A DNA stretch of 64,000 bases from Thioploca sp. (GCA_012032555.1 JAAUSR010000004.1:1-64000); one strand, 5' to 3'. Shown: positions 10,041 through 22,287, counted from the first letter of the stretch. Notes: a model not told the origin generated them from the sequence alone. Program-made: numbers and translations.

Positions 10041-10086
10041 GGTAGGGTGAGCAACGACAAATCACGTTGTTTATCCTATCTAATTA
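10041..10086. repeat. Imperfect hairpin related to the dispersed gtagggtg repeat
   Basis: The stretch taggtagggtgagcaacg is followed within a few bases by cgttgtttatcctatcta, its imperfect inverse. The taggtagggtg edge matches the repeat copies at 28.9, 31.4 and 40.1 kb. It sits between convergent genes and may also end transcription. Confidence 0.45.
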
Positions 10087-10119
10087 CCGATCTATTTACC
10101 GATCTATATAGAATTATCA

Positions 10120-10698
10120 TTATTTATCAATCAGTTCAGCACAATAAGCGGTCATTGGCGCACCCGAACCATCATCAAATTCAATCCCAGCGGCGACACC
10201 CATGCGCGCGATAGCTTCGGCTGAATCTAACTGATCATAAACTGCATACATCGCGCCGAGGGCGTACTCACTTCCGGAACCAATAGCCCAAAATTTAAGA
10301 TATTCAAATACTTCCCGTAAGCTAAAAATGCCAAAGATACCATAACGATTGGCGATAAACATATCAATTTGACTCGATTCATACGGATCTTCTTCATCTT
10401 CTTGTGGGTTAAGAAAATATTCTTTTTTTAACCGTGGATGCAGTTTTCTAAAAAATTCAAATATTTCTAAGCGATTTTTAAACTGCGGTATTTGCTTTTC
10501 TCGCGCAAAAATGCTTTCGATAACTAAATTATGTGCCGCACTGCCAACTAGACCTAGATAAGCAGAGTTACCCAGGCTCACTATTTTAGTGGGATACGCA
10601 TCATAAGTAGCCAATTGTTTATTGTTGCCAAAAGAAGTCATAGTATCAGCGGCGATACAGACTATTCCTTGTTTTTTTACGACGACCACGGTTGACAT
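10120..10698 (-). CDS. HslV/BPH-like Ntn-hydrolase (proteasome-type subunit) with Ser in the nucleophile position
   Basis: The 192-residue protein has the beta-subunit fold signature: an N-terminal STVVVVKK strand, AADT with Asp17 (counting after Met), a Lys near residue 37 in PTKIVSLG, VGSAAH and the late GSGSEYALGAM motif. It resembles the HslV-related beta-proteobacterial proteasome homologue group more than HslV, and a true hslV is present at 61.6 kb. In HslV the nucleophile is Thr1 of TTIVSV; here the aligned residue after Met is Ser, followed by Thr. Serine can act as an Ntn nucleophile, but activity is not proven. It follows gatB on the same strand by 55 bases. No dedicated unfoldase lies nearby. 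Confidence 0.75.
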   Translation of the reverse strand: MSTVVVVKKQGIVCIAADTMTSFGNNKQLATYDAYPTKIVSLGNSAYLGLVGSAAHNLVIESIFAREKQIPQFKNRLEIFEFFRKLHPRLKKEYFLNPQEDEEDPYESSQIDMFIANRYGIFGIFSLREVFEYLKFWAIGSGSEYALGAMYAVYDQLDSAEAIARMGVAAGIEFDDGSGAPMTAYCAELIDK

Positions 10699-10753
10699 AA
10701 TAATTTGTTATTTTTAAAAATAATGGCTAGTTAGATTGAGATAGTCATAAAAT

Positions 10754-12187
10754 TTATTGAGTAAGTTGCTTTTTCAGTAACTCATTGACTTGGTTTGGAT
10801 TTGCTTTACCTTTAGAGGCTTTCATCACTTGTCCCACGAAAAAGCCAAATAATTTTTCCTTGCCGCTACGGTATTCTTGTAATTGCTCTGGATTTTGTGC
10901 AAGTATTTCGCTAATGATTTTTTCAATCGCTTCGTTATCAGTTACTTGTGTTAGACCTCGTTTTTCTATGAGCGCGTCTGCCTCACCTTCACCATTCCAA
11001 ATGGCTTCAAACAATGGTTTAGCTATTTTTCCCGAAATCGTGTTATCACTGATCCGACGTAATAAACCCGCTAATTGTTTGGCACTGACTGGAGATTTTT
11101 CAATCTCTAAATTACCTTTATTTAAAAAAGCCGCTAAATCGCCCATAATCCAGTTAGCACATAATTTGGCTTCACTTTCGGACCATTGCACCGTTTCTTC
11201 AAAATAATGAGCGAGTTCGCGACTGGTAGTTAATACACTAGCATCATAGAGAGATAAACCATATTCTTGCATAAACCGTTGTTTTTTCTGATCGGGTAAT
11301 TCGGGTAATTCGGTTTGGATTTGTTCCAAAAAGGTTGGTTCTATGATTAAGGGTAAGAGATCCGGATCAGGAAAATAACGGTAATCATTAGCTTCTTCTT
11401 TGGCACGCATGGAGCGAGTTTCATTTTTATCGGCGTCGTATAAACGTGTTTCCTGCTTAACGGTACCACCACTTTCGAGTAGTTCAATTTGACGCTCAAT
11501 TTCGACATTTAAGGCGCGTTCAACGAAGCGAAATGAATTGAGATTTTTCAATTCAGTGCGAGTACCAAGTTGCTGTTGTCCCAACGGACGAATAGAAACA
11601 TTAGCGTCACAGCGAAAAGAGCCTTCTTGCATGTTACCGTCACAGATTTCTAAATAACGGACTAGAGAGTGAAGCTTTTTCATGTAAGCAATGGCTTCTT
11701 TAGGAGAACGCATATCCGGTTCAGAGACAATTTCTAATAAGGGTGTTCCAGCACGATTCAGATCAATGCCGCTTAAGCCATGAAAATCTTCATGTAACGA
11801 TTTCCCAGCGTCTTCTTCCAAATGCGCGCGGGTGATACCCACAATTTTTTCACGGCCATCCACTTCAATTTTTAATTGTCCAGTTTGGACAATTGGCCAT
11901 TCATATTGACTAATTTGATATCCTTTCGGTAAATCCGGATAAAAGTAATTTTTTCTAGCAAATACGGAACGAGTTGCGACGGTGGCGCCAACCGCTAGCC
12001 CAAATTTGCACGCCATTTTCACAGCGGCTTCATTTAATACCGGTAATACCCCGGGTAATCCTAAATCAACTGCACAAGCTTGAGTATTGGGAGGCGCACC
12101 ATAAGCAGTTGCGGCACCAGAAAAAATTTTACTTTGGGTAGCTAACTGCGCATGAATTTCTAAGCCAATCACGACTTCCCATGCCAT
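10754..12187 (-). CDS. gatB: Asp-tRNA(Asn)/Glu-tRNA(Gln) amidotransferase subunit B
   Basis: The protein is full length at 477 residues. It starts [20 protein letters not shown], has the family PGVLPVLNE and [12 protein letters not shown] segments, and ends with the helical YqeY-like tail (ASKGKANP). GatB binds the misacylated tRNA and carries out ATP-dependent activation and amide transfer with ammonia made by GatA. It is separated from gatA by about 580 bases, unlike the tight gatCAB order in many genomes. Confidence 0.96.
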   Translation of the reverse strand: MAWEVVIGLEIHAQLATQSKIFSGAATAYGAPPNTQACAVDLGLPGVLPVLNEAAVKMACKFGLAVGATVATRSVFARKNYFYPDLPKGYQISQYEWPIVQTGQLKIEVDGREKIVGITRAHLEEDAGKSLHEDFHGLSGIDLNRAGTPLLEIVSEPDMRSPKEAIAYMKKLHSLVRYLEICDGNMQEGSFRCDANVSIRPLGQQQLGTRTELKNLNSFRFVERALNVEIERQIELLESGGTVKQETRLYDADKNETRSMRAKEEANDYRYFPDPDLLPLIIEPTFLEQIQTELPELPDQKKQRFMQEYGLSLYDASVLTTSRELAHYFEETVQWSESEAKLCANWIMGDLAAFLNKGNLEIEKSPVSAKQLAGLLRRISDNTISGKIAKPLFEAIWNGEGEADALIEKRGLTQVTDNEAIEKIISEILAQNPEQLQEYRSGKEKLFGFFVGQVMKASKGKANPNQVNELLKKQLTQ

Positions 12188-12331
12188 ATAAATTCCTCTT
12201 AATAACTGATTAACTATTACTGAATAAGTAGCAAAAATTTAAAGATAAGTACTTAATTAAGAATTGTCATATGCTTGTCATCATAACACACTATCATAAT
12301 CGAACTTGCTATTTACTTAGAGGAGCTATTT

Positions 12332-12472
12332 ATGAGGACGCTAATAGAGAATCTTCCTTACCTGATTATGATAGTGAATTACAGTGTGCTCTTTGGTTTG
12401 TTTAGTTACGGGTTGTATCAAGCGCTTATGTCCACTATTCAGCACTTAACCCTAACTCGGGTAAATAATTAA
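12332..12472 (+). CDS. Possible 46-residue single-pass membrane peptide
   Basis: An ATG at 12332 follows a good ribosome site (agaggagc, about 6 bases away) and opens 46 codons to a TAA at 12470. The product begins MRTLIENLPYLIM and has a hydrophobic core at residues 8-32 with polar ends. It lies antisense to the gat genes in the gatA-gatB gap, and a plus-direction hairpin with a T-rich tail lies about 230 bases downstream. No family is recognised, so this is a candidate only. Confidence 0.4.
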   Translation: MRTLIENLPYLIMIVNYSVLFGLFSYGLYQALMSTIQHLTLTRVNN

Positions 12473-12699
12473 CTTACCGGTTTAAACCCAATTAAGCAGA
12501 TTATCAGGATGAACCGAATGGATTAGCCCTTAGAAGTGATTAGTACCAATCTTGTAAAACTATGTAAGCTAAGCCCAATTGAGTAAATTCTGGTAATATT
12601 TTAACCCGGTTAATCTGGTTCAGAAGTGAAAGTTGAGCTTATCCTCAACGTAATTAAAATACTCATTGAATTTGATTTCATTACCTTTGATTAGCTATT

Positions 12700-12739
12700 C
12701 CCTCCTCTTTCTAAGTTTTTTAGGAAGGGAGGGTCTTTT
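12700..12739 (+). terminator. Strong hairpin with T-rich tail, plus orientation
   Basis: The arm ccctcctctttcta (12700-12713) pairs with taggaagggaggg (12721-12733) with one bulge and a G-T pair, and is followed by tctttt. The T-rich side is on the plus strand, so it would stop transcripts from the small frame at 12332. It is also 24 bases past the gatA stop on the other strand, where the tail is not T-rich. Confidence 0.6.
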
Positions 12740-12763
12740 AATTGGGTTTTATCTCAATCATTT

Positions 12764-14218
12764 TTAAGTAAACTGTGGGGGTATTTGTTTATGCCAAGCA
12801 GTGCGTTGTTGATACTGATGAGCAATATTCAACAATTGCGCTTCGCGTAAATAATTACCAATTAATTGCATACCTACCGGACGTTGTTTGATAAACCCAA
12901 CTGGTATCGATAAAGCCGGTAAACCGGCTAAATTAACGGGAATAGTGTAAATATCAGACAAATACATCTTGACCGGATCATCAGTTTTTTCACCTAAATT
13001 AAAAGCGGTCGTCGGTGAAGTTGGTCCTAAAATAACATCAACTTCTTTAAAAGCATTAGCAAAATCCTGACTAATTAACCGCCGGATTTTTTGAGCCTGG
13101 AGATAATAAGCATCATAATAACCCGCCGATAATGCATAAGTTCCTATCATAATTCGACGTTTCACTTCCGCACCAAAACCTTCGCCCCGGGAACGTTTAT
13201 ACAAGTCAATAATATCGCTTGGATCTTGACAACGATAACCAAAACGTACTCCATCAAAACGAGATAAATTAGAAGAACATTCTGCTGGAGCAATGATATA
13301 ATAAGCTGGGACAGCTAAGGCGGTATTCGGTAAATGGATATCATGGCAAGTGGCACCGGCTTGTTCGAGTTCTTTGATAGCCGTTTCTAATACTTGGCCA
13401 ATATCACTTGATAACCCTTCACCAAAGTATTCCCGGGGTAACCCAATTTTTATACCAGCCAGGCTGTCATTTAAATGGCTTTGATAATCTTCAGGTGGAT
13501 GTGCTAATGAAGTTGAATCACGGGTATCAAAACCCGCTAGCACATTTAATAATAAGGCAACGTCTTGAGCGGTCAATCCAATTGGCCCACCTTGATCGAG
13601 ACTCGAAGCAAAGGCGATCATACCGTAACGTGATACGAGACTATAAGTCGGTTTTAGACCAGTCAAGCCACACAAAGCAGCCGGTTGTCGAATTGAACCC
13701 CCAGTATCCGTACCAGTAGCAATTGGGGTTAGGCGAGCAGCCACTGCTGCGGCAGAACCACCCGATGAACCACCCGGAACAGCTTGTAAATCCCAAGGGT
13801 TTTTCACGGGGCCATAATAGCTGGTTTCATTAGAAGAGCCCATGGCAAATTCATCCATATTGGTTTTACCCAACATAACTAAACCCGTCGCTTGACATTT
13901 TTCTACGACAGTTGCATTGTAAGGAGCAATAAAATTATCTAATATTTTAGAGCCACAGGAAGTTTTGATTCCTTGAGTACAAAAAATATCTTTATGAGCC
14001 ATAGGAATACCGGTGAGCCGGTCAGCTTGCCCGGATTGTAACCGCTGGTCAGCGGCGTGAGCTTGTGCCAAAGCGACTTCAGTCGTCACGGTAATAAAAC
14101 TGTTCAACTGGGCATTATAGCGTTCAATTCTGTTTAAAAAATAATGGGTTAACTCAACACTTGAGCATTGACGTTGTTGTAATGCCTGTGCAAGTTCAGT
14201 AAGGGTTTTATTATGCAT
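12764..14218 (-). CDS. gatA: Asp-tRNA(Asn)/Glu-tRNA(Gln) amidotransferase subunit A
   Basis: This is an amidase-signature enzyme of 484 residues. The Ser-cisSer-Lys triad is visible as Lys in AHKDIFC (about residue 76) and the two serines in [14 protein letters not shown] and [10 protein letters not shown]. It releases ammonia from glutamine for transfer by GatB. It follows gatC by 92 bases on the same strand. The presence of GatCAB implies that Gln-tRNA or Asn-tRNA, or both, is made by the indirect route in this organism. Confidence 0.96.
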   Translation of the reverse strand: MHNKTLTELAQALQQRQCSSVELTHYFLNRIERYNAQLNSFITVTTEVALAQAHAADQRLQSGQADRLTGIPMAHKDIFCTQGIKTSCGSKILDNFIAPYNATVVEKCQATGLVMLGKTNMDEFAMGSSNETSYYGPVKNPWDLQAVPGGSSGGSAAAVAARLTPIATGTDTGGSIRQPAALCGLTGLKPTYSLVSRYGMIAFASSLDQGGPIGLTAQDVALLLNVLAGFDTRDSTSLAHPPEDYQSHLNDSLAGIKIGLPREYFGEGLSSDIGQVLETAIKELEQAGATCHDIHLPNTALAVPAYYIIAPAECSSNLSRFDGVRFGYRCQDPSDIIDLYKRSRGEGFGAEVKRRIMIGTYALSAGYYDAYYLQAQKIRRLISQDFANAFKEVDVILGPTSPTTAFNLGEKTDDPVKMYLSDIYTIPVNLAGLPALSIPVGFIKQRPVGMQLIGNYLREAQLLNIAHQYQQRTAWHKQIPPQFT

Positions 14219-14310
14219 AGTCAGTCAAGTTAATTATTCCTATTTGCTGTTATTATCAATCGTCACCCTATTAAGCCGATTAGCAAGGTAAATTGCTAAT
14301 CGATAAGGTT

Positions 14311-14598
14311 TTACTCAATCACTTTGGGAACTAAATATAACCCGGCTTCAACTTGAGGTGCAATCGTTTGAAAATGGTCGCGTTGGTTAGTTTCCGACAC
14401 AATATCAGGACGTAGTCTAGCGGTTGCGTCCAATGGGTGTGCCATAGGGGTGAGTGAAGCAGTGTCAATCTGATTCATTTGTTCAACAAAAGCTAATATA
14501 TTAGACAGGTGATGGGTATAAAGCGGAATATCCGCTTCACTGAGGGAAATACGTGCTAAATGAGCAATCTTTTCAACTTCTGCTTTTTGCAGAGACAT
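14311..14598 (-). CDS. gatC: Asp-tRNA(Asn)/Glu-tRNA(Gln) amidotransferase subunit C
   Basis: The product is about 95 residues from the ATG at 14598 (MSLQKAEVEKIAHLARI, the usual GatC start). An in-frame TTG at 14616 would add six residues and is less likely. The C-terminal LRPDIVSE segment is typical. GatC is the small wrapper that holds GatA and GatB together. It begins the gatC-gatA run and is divergent from mreB. Confidence 0.92.
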   Translation of the reverse strand: MSLQKAEVEKIAHLARISLSEADIPLYTHHLSNILAFVEQMNQIDTASLTPMAHPLDATARLRPDIVSETNQRDHFQTIAPQVEAGLYLVPKVIE

Positions 14599-14616
14599 TT
14601 GAGACTCCATGGCCAA

Positions 14617-16020
<1,404 letters not shown>

Positions 16021-16076
16021 CTAATAAATTAACAAGAATGAGTGTTTTCTAAAAATATTTTCATAATCAGTTAAAT

Positions 16077-16970
16077 ATGAAATCTTTACTTAAAAACGTG
16101 CAACCACTATCCTTACAATTAAGTCTACTGGTTTTAGGTTCAATTTTTTTAATGTTTGCGGATCGCTACCAATGGAGTTATTTAGGAATAGCACGGTCTC
16201 ATTTATTGGCATTAGTTTATCCGGTTCAATATTTGGTAGATTTACCGGTAAGAGCTGGACAATGGTTATTGGTTACGGCCAGTAGTCATGCCCAACTCAT
16301 TAATGAAAGAAATAAATTCTATGCAGAAAATTTACATTTACAAGCTACCTTACAAAAATTTGAAGCACTAGAAAATGAAAATGCTCGACTTAGGCAACTA
16401 CTCGGTTCTTCAAAGAAAACGGGTGAAAAGACCCAAGTAGCAGAGGTATTAGCGGTTGAATTAGACTCTTTAGATCCTTCTAAAAGAAAAATACTCATTG
16501 ATAAAGGTGAACAAGATAAAATTTGTCTTAATCAACCCGTTATAGATGCCTATGGTATAGTAGGGCAAGTTACCCGTTTAGGTTCTTTTACGAGTGTGGT
16601 GACACTGATCACTGATCCAAGCCATGAATTACCGGTCCAAGTTGTTCGAACTGGATTACGAAGTATAGCCAAAGGAGAAGGTGTGGTTAATCGTCTGTCT
16701 TTACTCTATTTATCTAATACGGGACTTAACATGGGTATTAAAGTAGGTGATTTAATTGTTACCTCTGGTTCTGGTGGACATTTTCCGAAAGATTACCCAG
16801 TGGGAACTGTCGTTGAAATCAATCCTGATATAGGAACACCACATGCTCAAGTACAGGCTATTCCTCGTTCAGCCCTAGAACGCAATCGTGAAGTATTACT
16901 CGTTTGGACAGAAGAGCAAATGACTGCTGAAACTTGTGAGAAGAGTAGAGAAACGCTATTAACGCATTAA
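16077..16970 (+). CDS. mreC: Rod shape-determining protein MreC
   Basis: The 297-residue protein has a short cytoplasmic start, one membrane segment (residues about 15-27), a periplasmic coiled coil with LENENARLRQLL (about 95-115) and the beta-barrel domain with PVIDAYGIVGQV and HELPVQV. It is the scaffold that links MreB, MreD, PBP2 and RodA. The gap to mreB is 56 bases. Confidence 0.94.
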   Translation: MKSLLKNVQPLSLQLSLLVLGSIFLMFADRYQWSYLGIARSHLLALVYPVQYLVDLPVRAGQWLLVTASSHAQLINERNKFYAENLHLQATLQKFEALENENARLRQLLGSSKKTGEKTQVAEVLAVELDSLDPSKRKILIDKGEQDKICLNQPVIDAYGIVGQVTRLGSFTSVVTLITDPSHELPVQVVRTGLRSIAKGEGVVNRLSLLYLSNTGLNMGIKVGDLIVTSGSGGHFPKDYPVGTVVEINPDIGTPHAQVQAIPRSALERNREVLLVWTEEQMTAETCEKSRETLLTH

Positions 16971-17009
16971 AACCAGTTGTTTCTGGTTCTTAACTCTGCA
17001 ACTATCGAT

Positions 17010-17498
17010 ATGAGCGTAGAACGACATCATGGTGGCTGGATTATTGTTCTCAGTTTTGTGGTGAGCTTTATGCTAGCGATTATGCCGCTACCCGGTTGGG
17101 CAACCCTATGGCGCCCAGATTGGGTTGCCTTAGTTTTGATCTACTGGTGTATAGCCATTCCTCAACGTGTCGGGATAGTGACCGGTTGGTTAGTTGGCCT
17201 TACCAGTGATGTACTCAATGAAACTCTATTAGGACAACAGGCCTTGAGCTTATGCCTAATCGCTTATATTAGTGTGAAATTACACCGTCGCATTCGCTTG
17301 TTTCCATTATGGCAACAAGCCGTCGGTGTATTAGTACTCATTACTTTAGATCAATTACTCATAGCTTGGATACGGGGTATCCAGGGTCAACCATTGGTAG
17401 ATGGATCATTTATTTATCCGGCGTTAACGAGTATGTTGCTATGGCCATGGGTATTTATTTTATTACGGGATTTGCGCCGATTTTACCAAGTTTTTTAA
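17010..17498 (+). CDS. mreD: Rod shape-determining protein MreD
   Basis: From the ATG at 17010 this is a 162-residue multi-pass inner-membrane protein, the usual length. A TTG at 16977 would extend it by 11 residues with little support. It has five to six hydrophobic segments and the conserved RPDWVALVLIYW and GLTSDVL stretches. It is part of the elongation complex with MreC. Confidence 0.92.
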   Translation: MSVERHHGGWIIVLSFVVSFMLAIMPLPGWATLWRPDWVALVLIYWCIAIPQRVGIVTGWLVGLTSDVLNETLLGQQALSLCLIAYISVKLHRRIRLFPLWQQAVGVLVLITLDQLLIAWIRGIQGQPLVDGSFIYPALTSMLLWPWVFILLRDLRRFYQVF

Positions 17499-17576
17499 CC
17501 GTTGATTTTTCTGCAATTGAAACAATCTCACCACAATGGATTCAATAAATTGACCTCGCTACCCGGTTATTAAAAT

Positions 17577-19453
17577 ATGTTGTCAAATCGGTTCATACTA
17601 AAAGATTCAACCAATGAGAATCAAATTTTCTACCATCGGGTCATTGTGGCTTGGATAAGCGTCATTGTAGCGATTTTATCCATCATCGGCCGGTTAATTT
17701 TTTTACAGGTTGTTGCCCATGAACGCTATACGACTTTATCTGAAAATAACCGCTTAAAAATTCGTCCCCTACCACCAAATCGAGGTCTTATCTATGATCG
17801 CAATGGTGTATTATTAGCAAATAATCGAGTTTCCTATAGTTTGGAAATTATTCCAGAACAAATAAAAGATATAGACAAAACAATCAGTGAATTAAGTCAA
17901 ATTATTGTCATCAATGAAACCGATATTGCTCAGTTTAAAAAACGCTTGCAACAAACTCGAAGTTTTATTCCGGTTCCTTTACGTTATCGCTTAACGGAAG
18001 AGGAAAAAGATCGTTTCTCCGTGCAAAATTACCGCTTTAATGGTGTGCAAATTAGCTCCAATTTAAATCGTTATTATCCACTCGGACCAATTGGTGTTCA
18101 TGTGATTGGTTACGTTGGTCGCATTAACGAACATGAAATGGAGATAATTGATCAATCCAATTACATGGGTAGTGATTATATCGGCAAGATTGGTGTAGAG
18201 GGATACTATGAAAAAGAACTGCATGGTAAAACCGGTTTTCAACATGTTGAGACTAATGTTCAAGGACGTACTGTTCGGATTTTAGAAAGTATGCCTTCGG
18301 TTCCCGGTAAAAATCTTTATCTCAATATTGACATTGATTTACAACAATATGCTGAAAGCTTGGTTGCGCAACACCGTGCTGCAATAGTCGCTATTGAACC
18401 CCAGAGTGGTGGTATATTAGCTTTGGTGAGTATGCCCTATTATGATCCCAATTTATTTGTCGATGGGATTGATGTTAAAACTTATCGAGAACTCCGAGAC
18501 TCACCGGATAGACCTTTATTTAATCGCGCTATCCGTGGACAATATCCACCGGGTTCGACGATTAAACCCTTTGTGGGCTTAGCTGGTTTAGAATATGGTG
18601 TAAGATCCGAACGTAGTCGAACTTGGTGTCGAGGTTGGTACAGCCTCAAAGGTCAAAGTCACCGCTATCGAGATTGGAAAAAGAGTGGGCATGGCAGTAT
18701 GAACTTACATAGTGCGATAGAACAATCTTGTGACGTTTATTTTTACGATTTGGCTTATGATCTTGGAATAGAACGGTTATACAGTTTCTTAACTCGATTT
18801 AGCTTTGGTAAAAAAACCGGTATTGATATCAGTGGTGAGTTAAGCGGATTAATCCTTCGCCAGAATGGAAACAAAAATTCTTTGATAAACAATGGTATGC
18901 CGGTGAAACCATTATCGCTGGGATTGGACAAGGATATATGTTAACGACTCCCCTGCAATTGGCTGTAGCAACTGCAACCTTAAGTGTTCGTGGTCAATTT
19001 AAACAACCACGAGTAGTTTTTGCTATGGAAGAAGAAGGATTTAATGAAATGAGTTTAGTATCAACTCACCAGGAAACCCTTTCTCTCAAACAAGAATCTT
19101 ATTGGGATGCGGTTATTGGTGGGATGAAAGCGGTTATTCATGGCGCTAGAGGAACCGCTCGTAAAGTTGGCTTGCGCTCACCTTATTACTTTGCTGGAAA
19201 AACCGGTACAGCACAAGTTATCACTATTAAGCAAAATGAACGCTACAATGCCAAGCGAATCGCTAAGAAATTTCACGATCATGCGTTATTTGTAGCATTT
19301 GCACCCTTAGATGAGCCACGGATTGCCCTAGCTATTATTGTAGAAAATGGGGGCGGTGGGAGTAAAACGGCTGCACCGATTGCCAAACAAGTGATGGATT
19401 ATTATTTGTTACGTAAACCACCTTTATCGGTAGCCACTCAAAATGCTCCATAA
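17577..19453 (+). CDS. mrdA: Penicillin-binding protein 2, frame broken near 18854
   Basis: PBP2 is the transpeptidase of lateral-wall synthesis. An N-terminal anchor (about residues 22-45) is followed by the dimerisation domain and the transpeptidase domain. The active-site SxxK is Ser327-Lys330 (PPGSTIKPF), the second motif is SCD, and KTGT lies in the later frame (FAGKTGTAQ). The first frame runs to 18944 but becomes non-homologous after SGLI. Adding one C to the cc at 18854-18855 restores LIPSPEWKQKFF and continues through GIGQGYMLTTPLQLA to 19453, about 625 residues, the normal length. It is either a sequence error or a recent lesion; because the gene is usually essential for shape, an error is more likely. 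Confidence 0.9.
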
Positions 19454-19536
19454 TATTTCAGTCATGCGTATATAAAAAGCAATAAAAGGTTTATTTCACG
19501 GTTGAGTAATTTATTCTTCATTAGGCAAAATTTGAA

Positions 19537-20630
19537 ATGCAAAATCATTGGAGCAATAACCATTTTTTTCACTTAGATAAACCTTTATTGTTGGGAATTT
19601 TGATTTTATCGGGGATGGGGTTAGTCGTTTTATATAGTGCTGGTAATCAAGATTGGGATTTAATTATTCGCCAAATTATCCGTCTTTTGATGGGATTTGG
19701 GGTTATGTTGGTACTGGCTCAAATTCGCCCCCAACAAGTTTTGTCTTGGACACCTTGGTTATATCTCATTGGGGTGCTTTTATTGATCCTCGTGTTGATA
19801 ATCGGAGAAATTAGTAAGGGTTCACAACGTTGGCTTAATTTAGGACTGTTTCGATTTCAACCTTCAGAAATGATGAAATTAGTTGTACCCATGATGGTTA
19901 CTTGGTATGTCACGGGTAAACCTTTACCACCCAATTATGGACGAGTAACTATTGCCATACTTATCATTATGGTTCCAGTGACCTTAGTCTTAAACAACCC
20001 GATTTAGGAACGGCTTTATTAATCGGTTCCTCCGGGATGTTTGTTCTTTTTTTGGCCGGATTAAGTTGGCAACTCATTTTTGGGTTTCTGGCTTTAAGTA
20101 GCTTATGTGCCCCGGTAATGTGGTTCTTTATGCATGATTATCAGCGTCAACGCATTATTACCTTTTTAAATCCAGAACAAGATCCTTTAGGATCGGGCTA
20201 TCACATTATTCAGTCTAAAATTGCAATTGGTTCGGGGGGATTGTATGGTAAAGGTTGGTTGAATGGCACACAATCGCATTTAGAATTTTTACCAGAACGG
20301 CATACTGATTTTATCTTTGCAGTTTATAGTGAAGAACTAGGTCTATTGGGAATACTACTTTTATTGGGTATCTATATTTTTATTATCTCACGTGGCTTAT
20401 ATATTGCTGTACAAGCTCAAAGCACTGCTGCTCGCTTGTTAGCAGGAAGTTTAACCCTAGCTTTCTTCGTGTATATCGTTATTAATATGGGAATGGTTAC
20501 CGGTTTATTACCGGTAGTCGGTTTGCCTTTACCGCTGATTAGCTATGGTGGAACTTCTTTAGTCACTTTAATGGCTAGCTTTGGATTAATCATGGCAGTA
20601 CATACTCACCGACGATTTTTGTTAGGCTAG
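19537..20630 (+). CDS. rodA: SEDS peptidoglycan polymerase RodA, frame broken near 19993
   Basis: RodA is the glycosyltransferase partner of PBP2, with about ten membrane segments. The first frame (19537-20007) has the start [12 protein letters not shown] and the [14 protein letters not shown] motif, and ends falsely at LNNPI. Adding one A to the aaa at 19992-19994 gives [13 protein letters not shown] and joins 20037-20630, which has [12 protein letters not shown] and [13 protein letters not shown]. The mended length is about 364 residues, normal for the family. The local codons gtc tta aac resemble a slippery site only partly, so an undercalled base is the simplest reading. Confidence 0.9.
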
Positions 20631-20667
20631 TTAAACCCATTATTTCACTAAATGATAACGAGTTAAA

Positions 20668-21705
20668 ATGAGTAATCAATTGGAATTATTTAATTTTATA
20701 AAAATATTTTGGCGTAAAACTACTCTCGTTGTTAGCGTCTTGTTGTTAAATATTGTTAATACGATGGCCCAAACTGTCACTCAAGAAAGATTTATTACTG
20801 ATATGGTAGAACGACATCAGTTTGATAGATCCTATTTAGAGTATCTATTCAACCAGGCTAAAGTGCGTAAAAGTATTATTAAAGCGATGACTCCTCATCC
20901 CACTGGTAAAGCTAAACCCTGGTATCAATATCGACGGATTTTTATCCAGGATCAGCGAATCAATGAAGGTGTTAATTTTTGGCATAACAACGCCTTAACA
21001 CTGAAACAAGCTGAAGCCACTTATGGGGTTCCTCCCCAAATTATCACCGCAATTATCGGTGTCGAAACACTTTATGGGCAAAATCAAGGCAATTTCCGTG
21101 TCATTGATGCCTTGGTCACATTAAGTTTTCATTATTTAAGACGAGCTGATTTTTTTCGTGAAGAATTAGAACATTACCTATTATTAACTCGGGAAGAAGG
21201 ATTTGATCCTTTACAATTACAAGGTTCATATGCCGGTGCCATGGGAATTGGTCAATTTATGCCCAGCAGTTTCCGCAGCTATGCCGTTGATTTTGATGGT
21301 GATGGCCAACGTAATATTTGGAATAATTATGCTGATGCCATCGGGAGTGTAGCTAACTATTTTCATCGTTTCGGTTGGCAACCGGGACAACCTATCGTCA
21401 AAGCGACTCAAATTAATCCCACTGCCCTAGAAACTTTACTGGAATTAGCCTTTAAACCGGAATATACACTAACACAATTACAACAATTTGGCTTAAAGTA
21501 TCACGGTGATGAATCAGCCAATACGTTAGGTCTGTTTATTGATTTAGAAACCGAACAAGGTCCAGCCTACTGGCTGGGATTCCAAAATTATTACGTCATT
21601 ACACGTTACAACCACAGTAAACATTATGCCATGGCAGTCTATCAACTGGCCCAGGAGATTGCACATCAATATGCTCAAGAAAATTCGCTTTTGGAATCAA
21701 ATTAA
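20668..21705 (+). CDS. mltB: Membrane-bound lytic murein transglycosylase B
   Basis: The 345-residue protein has an N-terminal hydrophobic stretch (about residues 18-34), then the MltB fold: GVPPQIITAIIGVETLYG with the catalytic Glu in GVETLYG, GAMGIGQFMPSS, and FDGDGQRNIWN. It cleaves glycan strands to 1,6-anhydro ends in the periplasm. I see no clear lipobox, so it may be a soluble or membrane-anchored form. It overlaps rlpA by 35 bases. Confidence 0.92.
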   Translation: MSNQLELFNFIKIFWRKTTLVVSVLLLNIVNTMAQTVTQERFITDMVERHQFDRSYLEYLFNQAKVRKSIIKAMTPHPTGKAKPWYQYRRIFIQDQRINEGVNFWHNNALTLKQAEATYGVPPQIITAIIGVETLYGQNQGNFRVIDALVTLSFHYLRRADFFREELEHYLLLTREEGFDPLQLQGSYAGAMGIGQFMPSSFRSYAVDFDGDGQRNIWNNYADAIGSVANYFHRFGWQPGQPIVKATQINPTALETLLELAFKPEYTLTQLQQFGLKYHGDESANTLGLFIDLETEQGPAYWLGFQNYYVITRYNHSKHYAMAVYQLAQEIAHQYAQENSLLESN

Positions 21706-22174
21706 TATCGTTTCGTTGTTAATTTTAACGGCTTGCTCTATGTGGACAGAGAAACAGTCGGTGGAAACTAATAAACCATTGGTTCAAACCACGCCTCAAC
21801 CATCCATTATTCCTAGAAGAGAAGAAAATCGGTCTTTGTCACCCAAAGACCAACCACAGCCTATTCCTAACCTAAATGGTTATCTTGAGCAAGGGATCGC
21901 CCGGTGGTATGATGTGACCGAAAATGGTACCAGAACCGCTAGCGGTGATATTTATGACCTTTATGAAATGACAGCTGCTCATGCTACGTTACCACTGTTA
22001 AGCCGTGTTAGAGTAACTAACCTTCGCACGGGTCAGCAGGTGATGGTCACTATCAATGATCGTCTTGCGGATAGGAGCGCAGTGATTAAGTTATCTTACG
22101 CAGCGGCCTCCCAATTAGGCTTGGTGACTAACAATTCATCGGTTGAAATACGTGGATTGCCATCAACACTATAG
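21671..22174 (+). CDS. rlpA: RlpA-like lipoprotein, septal/lateral-wall lytic transglycosylase family
   Basis: The ATG at 21671 gives a lipoprotein signal (MLKKIRFWNQINIVSLLIL followed by TAC lipobox) and a 167-residue product. The double-psi beta-barrel domain is at about residues 70-165, with GIARWYD, TASGDIYDLYEMTAAH and VTINDRLADRS. No SPOR domain follows, so it is a short form. The start lies inside the end of mltB. An upstream in-frame ATG at 21626 would bury the signal and is rejected. Confidence 0.9.
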   Translation: MLKKIRFWNQINIVSLLILTACSMWTEKQSVETNKPLVQTTPQPSIIPRREENRSLSPKDQPQPIPNLNGYLEQGIARWYDVTENGTRTASGDIYDLYEMTAAHATLPLLSRVRVTNLRTGQQVMVTINDRLADRSAVIKLSYAAASQLGLVTNNSSVEIRGLPSTL

Positions 22175-22287
22175 AGAGAGCAATGACTCCAGCTTATCTC
22201 ATTGCAAACACTTAAATTAACAATTATTTTTAATCCTGCTTAGTTCACGCCGTTATTTTTTCTCCGTTTTTAACCGGAATCAACATC

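Noticed and set aside
17309-17548. Plus-strand frame of 79 codons between mreD and mrdA
   Set aside because: It mostly overlaps mreD in another frame and has no family likeness.
19987-19995. Programmed frameshift in rodA at gtc tta aac
   Set aside because: The heptamer C TTA AAC does not meet the X XXY YYZ rule, and RodA is not known to need two products; an undercalled A is simpler.
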